Source of the DNA: CANIZL01 sp043788645
GTDB taxonomy: Bacteria; Verrucomicrobiota; Verrucomicrobiia; Limisphaerales; UBA9464
DNA length: 9,901 nt
Direction of reading: 5' to 3'
Assembly: GCA_043788645.1 (NCBI GenBank)
Contig: JAYVTS010000452.1
Location: forward strand, 1 to 9,901
Within the stretch, counting starts at the first letter, position 1. Each line of letters begins with the position of its first letter. Under the pieces are notes generated by a model that was given only the letters and a program-made list of their open reading frames with translations, was not told where the DNA came from and did no database searches. A program made the translations under genes and the position numbers. Shown here in pieces: positions 7,343-9,901 of the stretch.

Positions 7343-9163
7343 CTAGTTCGGTTTTTCCACAGGTAAAACAAACCCTTGAGTCAGCAGCGCCTTGCGCAAT
7401 GCCGTCAGGTTCTTGCGCGACGTAACGATGGCCGACCGCCCAAATGCTTGGGCCAGCTTTCCGACGTCTTGATAGCCGAGAATCAGCGGAACCAACTTGG
7501 CGTCCGACCACCGAATAATAACCGCGTCTTCCATCCCAGAACACGCCTCGCGTCGGATATTAAGTCCCGCGACGAGATCCACAATGCCGTCGGGCAACTC
7601 GGTGGCCAAGCCCGTTTTGATCCACGATAGCACCGTTTCCGTCGAAACACCCGCGGCCAAATGATTGAGGATCTTGCGCTCGTCGATGCGCCAGGTGCTA
7701 TTCGATTTGGGTTCCGCGAATTGCTCTAAGTACGCTCGGATCGAAGACTCTAACTCCGGTAGAACCGGAATGAGCTCAAGCTCGGGTCCTAGCGTGTAGA
7801 TCGCCTCCACTTTCGGCGGTTGGTGGGTCGGTTTTTGGTCCGCCGCCGCCAAGACATAAGCTCCCAGAGGAGTAATTCTCAAGTATAAGAGCCCATCATA
7901 CCGACTGATATAATAATGCATATCCTTACCCCAGGCGTCTTGCAATTCAGGGAATAGTCCGCTCGGATAGGTATAGGCCAAGTCCACTAATCCCAGCGTG
8001 GCCCAGGTTTCCATCAAAAACGCGCGTAAATACTGCGCTTCCAAGGGCGCTTGTTCATAGAGGGCGCCATATTGTAATTCGCCCAAATAGAGGCACTGGC
8101 CGCCGCCAACCGGCCAACGCGCCCCCGAGGCTCGCAAATACCGCACCAGTTCTGAGAAAGAAATCCAGGTCTGTCCGGGCACGTGTCTGAGGTGATCGCA
8201 AAGGGTTGCTCGACGGCCCCCCACCGAGGTCAGATATCGCTTCGCGTTGCCACTTTGGCCGCGAATCGCGGGAATGCGGCTCAATTCATCAAACGCGTCA
8301 TCGACCGTCAGCCGCTTCACGCCTTCGTCGAATTTCGATAGTTCAAAACGAGCAATCAAGCCCTCGCCGGCCGGCGTCAAGCGAAGGGTCTTGCCGCGTC
8401 GTTTCGCCCAACCGCATTGTTGAATCACCACCGGCCAAGCGTGCGCGCGAACGGGTCCCGGTTGGTCGGGTTCCCGCCGAATATAGCCCGCCGGATTCGC
8501 CTCGATCGGCGGTTCATTGAGGTCGTAATCGGGTACTACCAGAATCTCGGTCACCGCCCGAATCGCACTACTCGTTGGCCGGCCGCTGGCATCGGAAACT
8601 TCAATCCGACCCGCTTGTACCAATCGCAGCACTCTCACTAATTCCTGCTGACTGACCTGCTCGCTTTCGTGGATATGAATTGGACGCGGTCCGGTCCTCC
8701 CCCAGCCGTCATGAGTCATCGCCGTCGGCAGTCCGGCCACGCCGCGGACCGCCACGGACGCCGGTCGGGGAAGCGCGTCTTTCAAGGGTTGGACCAGCTC
8801 GCTCGCCAACTCAAAAATCTCTCCGTGATACAAACGGCCGACTAGGATGTCGGTATATCTCTTCAGCGCACGCGCCTCGGCGCCCCAAGGATTCCCTACC
8901 GGTGGGTAGACCGGTCGGCCGTATTTCGCTTTAAAGCCCTCGAGAGAGGGCACCTCACCCGTATGCGCGCATTCGGCAAGAAACGCCTTCTCTTCGGCAC
9001 TCAGAAAACTCAAATAGTCGGGGAGTTGTAGGCGTACTCGCTGCTCCAGAGCCGCTGCCATTTGTTCTTTTCGAGTAATGCCGGTGGTGTTGATTTTCAG
9101 CATCGACAACCACTTTTTTAGAACCTCGGTCGTTTGTGCGTTGAAGTAGTCGAGTAATTTCAT
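7343..9163 (-). CDS. XPB/Ssl2 N-terminal-like (helicase-associated) domain protein without helicase motor
   Basis: The 606-residue protein has no Walker A or DEAH motif, so it is not itself a helicase. The C-terminal third resembles the XPB/Ssl2 N-terminal or helicase-associated family. It has an AGVSTETVLSWIKTGLATEL block (residues 504-523) followed by a D-G-I-V-D-L helix, a strand-rich region with EDAVIIRW, and a terminal helix pattern (NLTALRKALLTQGFVLPVE). Winged-helix-like pieces are visible around 172-209, 236-270 and 383-440 (GLVDLAYTYP, YLRITPLGAYVLAAADQ). In other bacteria such proteins occur beside XPB-type helicases, but no helicase lies next to it here. The start MKLLDYFNAQ gives a natural N-terminus, although no Shine-Dalgarno is visible. 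The role is probably DNA- or helicase-binding, acting in the cytoplasm; a regulatory role is an alternative. Confidence 0.75.
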   Translation of the reverse strand: MKLLDYFNAQTTEVLKKWLSMLKINTTGITRKEQMAAALEQRVRLQLPDYLSFLSAEEKAFLAECAHTGEVPSLEGFKAKYGRPVYPPVGNPWGAEARALKRYTDILVGRLYHGEIFELASELVQPLKDALPRPASVAVRGVAGLPTAMTHDGWGRTGPRPIHIHESEQVSQQELVRVLRLVQAGRIEVSDASGRPTSSAIRAVTEILVVPDYDLNEPPIEANPAGYIRREPDQPGPVRAHAWPVVIQQCGWAKRRGKTLRLTPAGEGLIARFELSKFDEGVKRLTVDDAFDELSRIPAIRGQSGNAKRYLTSVGGRRATLCDHLRHVPGQTWISFSELVRYLRASGARWPVGGGQCLYLGELQYGALYEQAPLEAQYLRAFLMETWATLGLVDLAYTYPSGLFPELQDAWGKDMHYYISRYDGLLYLRITPLGAYVLAAADQKPTHQPPKVEAIYTLGPELELIPVLPELESSIRAYLEQFAEPKSNSTWRIDERKILNHLAAGVSTETVLSWIKTGLATELPDGIVDLVAGLNIRREACSGMEDAVIIRWSDAKLVPLILGYQDVGKLAQAFGRSAIVTSRKNLTALRKALLTQGFVLPVEKPN

Positions 9164-9348
9164 TGAGAGGAACGACAGCTAAACCAAAATTCAGAATCTG
9201 CTCCTGATTATCGGTTCGCGCGAGCGCAAATGTGCGGATGAAAGTTTCAAGGACGACCCGACCGTGCGGCGAGAATCTACCGAGGGCAACTCTGAGAAAC
9301 GGATCACTCTCTTGACTCTGCTTTCTACAAGTACATGGTCGTATCCAG
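9164..9348. promoter_or_regulatory. Divergent intergenic region between the XPB-like gene and the antitoxin
   Basis: Promoters for both neighbours should lie here. On the plus strand TTGACT (9312-9317) is a good -35 hexamer, but no matching -10 follows at 16-18 nt. An imperfect palindrome CAAGTACATG (9328-9337) sits just before the antitoxin start. Its GTAC core recalls the TGTACA cores to which YefM binds for autorepression in E. coli, but the match is partial. On the minus strand GATAAT (9212-9207) could be a -10 for the XPB-like gene, without a clear -35. Confidence 0.25.
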
Positions 9349-9612
9349 ATGGAGACCATCACATATACCGCTGCACGAGAGGAGTTGGCCTCTACGATGG
9401 ATGAGGCGGGTAAGGATCGCGTGCCGGTTCTCAGTACCCGAAATCGCGACCAATCGGTGGTAATGATTTCGTTGGACGGCTATGAGGAACTTGAGGAAAC
9501 AGCTCACTTAATTCGAAGTCCCGGCAACGCTCGTCGACTCTTGACCGCCATTCATTTGCTCGAGTCCGGAAATGGAAAGCCTCAAAAGCTCTTGCCGATC
9601 GCAAGAGATTGA
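9349..9612 (+). CDS. yefM: YefM/Phd-family antitoxin
   Basis: The 87-residue protein matches YefM-type antitoxins nearly end to end. METITYTAAREELASTMD is the N-terminal DNA-binding/dimerisation part, NRDQSVVMISLDGYEELEET the central strand-helix, and AHLIRSPGNARRLLTAIHLL the conserved hinge leading into the toxin-binding tail. In the family it neutralises a YoeB-type ribosome-dependent mRNA interferase and represses its own operon. The tail (GNGKPQKLLPIARD) differs from the usual acidic ending, which may reflect loss of constraint. Directly behind and overlapping its stop lies only a short broken yoeB remnant, so this is an orphan antitoxin. No clear ribosome binding site precedes the ATG. 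It diverges from the XPB-like gene. Confidence 0.9.
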   Translation: METITYTAAREELASTMDEAGKDRVPVLSTRNRDQSVVMISLDGYEELEETAHLIRSPGNARRLLTAIHLLESGNGKPQKLLPIARD

Positions 9613-9656
9613 TTTTTGTGGAACAGGCTTGAGAAGGTGGCCTACATTTCCAGAAA
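9609..9656 (+). pseudogene. yoeB: YoeB-type toxin 5' remnant with in-frame stop
   Basis: Read from 9609, the codons give L-I-F-V-E-Q-A-stop-E-G-G-L-H-F-Q-K. This follows the start of YoeB toxins (typically LIFxEQAWEDYLYWQK), with the conserved tryptophan codon TGG changed to TGA at 9630-9632. The frame overlaps the antitoxin stop by one base pair or so, the usual yefM-yoeB arrangement. No start codon remains in frame just upstream, and the similarity ends at the AAA at 9656. The catalytic C-terminal half is absent. It cannot make a toxin. The match is short (16 codons), but its position behind yefM makes chance unlikely. Confidence 0.6.
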
Positions 9657-9658
9657 TT

Positions 9659-9823
9659 ATGCCGCTCCCGGACTATCAGTCGTGCATGTTGCCTCTCCTC
9701 CGCTACACAGCAGACGGTCTGGAGCACCCACTCAAAGATGCAGTGACAGCGTTGTCCAAAATCTTCCGGCTCAATGACAGCGAGAGGGAGAACGGTGTAC
9801 GAAACAAGGGACAGGAGGATTGA
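9659..9823 (+). pseudogene. mrr: Mrr-type restriction enzyme N-terminal domain, truncated fragment
   Basis: An ATG opens 54 codons. Residues 1-44 (MPLPDYQSCMLPLLRYTADG, then EHPLKDAV and IFRLNDSERE) follow the winged-helix N-terminal domain of Mrr proteins, which bind DNA ahead of a PD-(D/E)XK nuclease domain in proteins of about 300 residues. The family would continue with an ELLPSG-type stretch. Here the frame instead becomes NGVRNKGQED and stops, the last residues being encoded by the arm of palindromic repeat copy B. The nuclease domain is missing, so this is a remnant. The ATG lies three bases behind the yoeB remnant, with no ribosome binding site. A longer reading from 9572 runs through yefM and is not credible. 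Confidence 0.65.
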
Positions 9824-9874
9824 AAACAAGAATCCGCATAACAATAAAACATGCTAGATATATTGACATTGTGG
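9802..9874 (+). repeat. Palindromic element family, partial copy B
   Basis: The arm GGGACAGGAGGATTGAAAA (9808-9826) equals the left arm of copy A at 18 of 19 positions. After 16 bases it is followed by a core (9843-9874) that aligns without gaps to copy A 7105-7136 at 21 of 32 positions, including AATAAA, CTAG/ATAG and TTGAC. The flank AAACAA before the arm also matches the inverse of copy A's right flank. The inverted right arm is absent, so this copy is partial. It begins where the mrr similarity stops. Confidence 0.7.
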
Positions 9875-9883
9875 ATCTATAAA

Positions 9884-9901
9884 GGGACGGCTGGATTGAT
9901 A
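9884..9901 (+). repeat. Degenerate third arm of the palindromic family at the window edge
   Basis: GGGACGGCTGGATTGATA resembles the arm of copies A and B with one deletion, one insertion and one substitution. It is in the same orientation as the copy B arm, 76 bases downstream. It suggests a tandem or nested arrangement that continues past the window. Confidence 0.4.

Noticed and set aside
7216..7425. 69-codon plus-strand open frame
   Set aside because: It runs through the inverted repeat and into the antisense strand of the XPB-like gene; arginine/serine-rich nonsense-like composition.
9312..9346. Sigma-70 promoter for the antitoxin from TTGACT
   Set aside because: No acceptable -10 hexamer at 16-18 nt; mentioned only within the intergenic entry.
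9572..9658. Upstream extension of the mrr fragment start into the antitoxin gene
   Set aside because: The 29 extra residues overlap yefM and the yoeB remnant in another frame; Mrr similarity begins exactly at the ATG at 9659.
9431..9844. 137-codon minus-strand open frame
   Set aside because: It lies opposite the antitoxin and the mrr fragment, both with clear family similarity; its own product is unrecognisable.
1..9901. CRISPR array, tRNA or rRNA gene
   Set aside because: No regularly spaced short direct repeats and no cloverleaf or rRNA-like stretch seen; the repeats present are three related arms, not an array with spacers.

Overview
The window looks like chromosomal DNA from a moderately GC-rich, soil- or water-type bacterium, most likely a member of the Verrucomicrobia or a close relative. 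That assignment is an inference. It rests on the very long modular secreted protein (beta-propeller, calcium-loop, PKD-like, choice-of-anchor, DUF642 and a C-terminal domain ending in FYRVRRLP), on the weak or absent Shine-Dalgarno sequences, and on the vanadium haloperoxidase. No marker gene settles it.

Left part (1-5267): the 3' end of an unrecognised plus-strand gene is followed 15 nt later by a 1416-residue exported multidomain protein, and the two probably form one operon. The large protein carries two PKD-like modules about 70% identical to each other on either side of a beta-sandwich module. It ends in a convergent intergenic region with two compact hairpins.

Middle part (5268-7342): a minus-strand vanadium-dependent haloperoxidase has every expected vanadate ligand at the expected spacing but no visible signal peptide. 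Upstream of it lie about 680 bases with only one weak small ORF (6948-7106), a striking 86-bp palindromic element (7071-7156) and a second long inverted repeat (7282-7339) just behind the next gene.

Right part (7343-9901): a minus-strand 606-residue protein resembles the XPB/Ssl2 N-terminal (helicase-associated) family but has no ATPase motifs. Divergent from it is an intact YefM/Phd-type antitoxin. Behind the antitoxin the sequence is a chain of gene scraps: about 16 codons of a YoeB-type toxin with an in-frame stop, about 45 codons of an Mrr-type restriction enzyme N-terminal domain, and then a relative of the 86-bp palindromic element, with a third degenerate arm running to the window edge.

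The most interesting signal is the repeat family (arm GGGACAGGxGGATTGAAAA). One copy supplies the tail of a small ORF and another sits exactly where the mrr fragment breaks off. Together with the orphan antitoxin and truncated toxin, this suggests an eroding defence/mobility hotspot. The exported protein operon, the haloperoxidase and the XPB-like gene show no obvious functional link to each other beyond adjacency.
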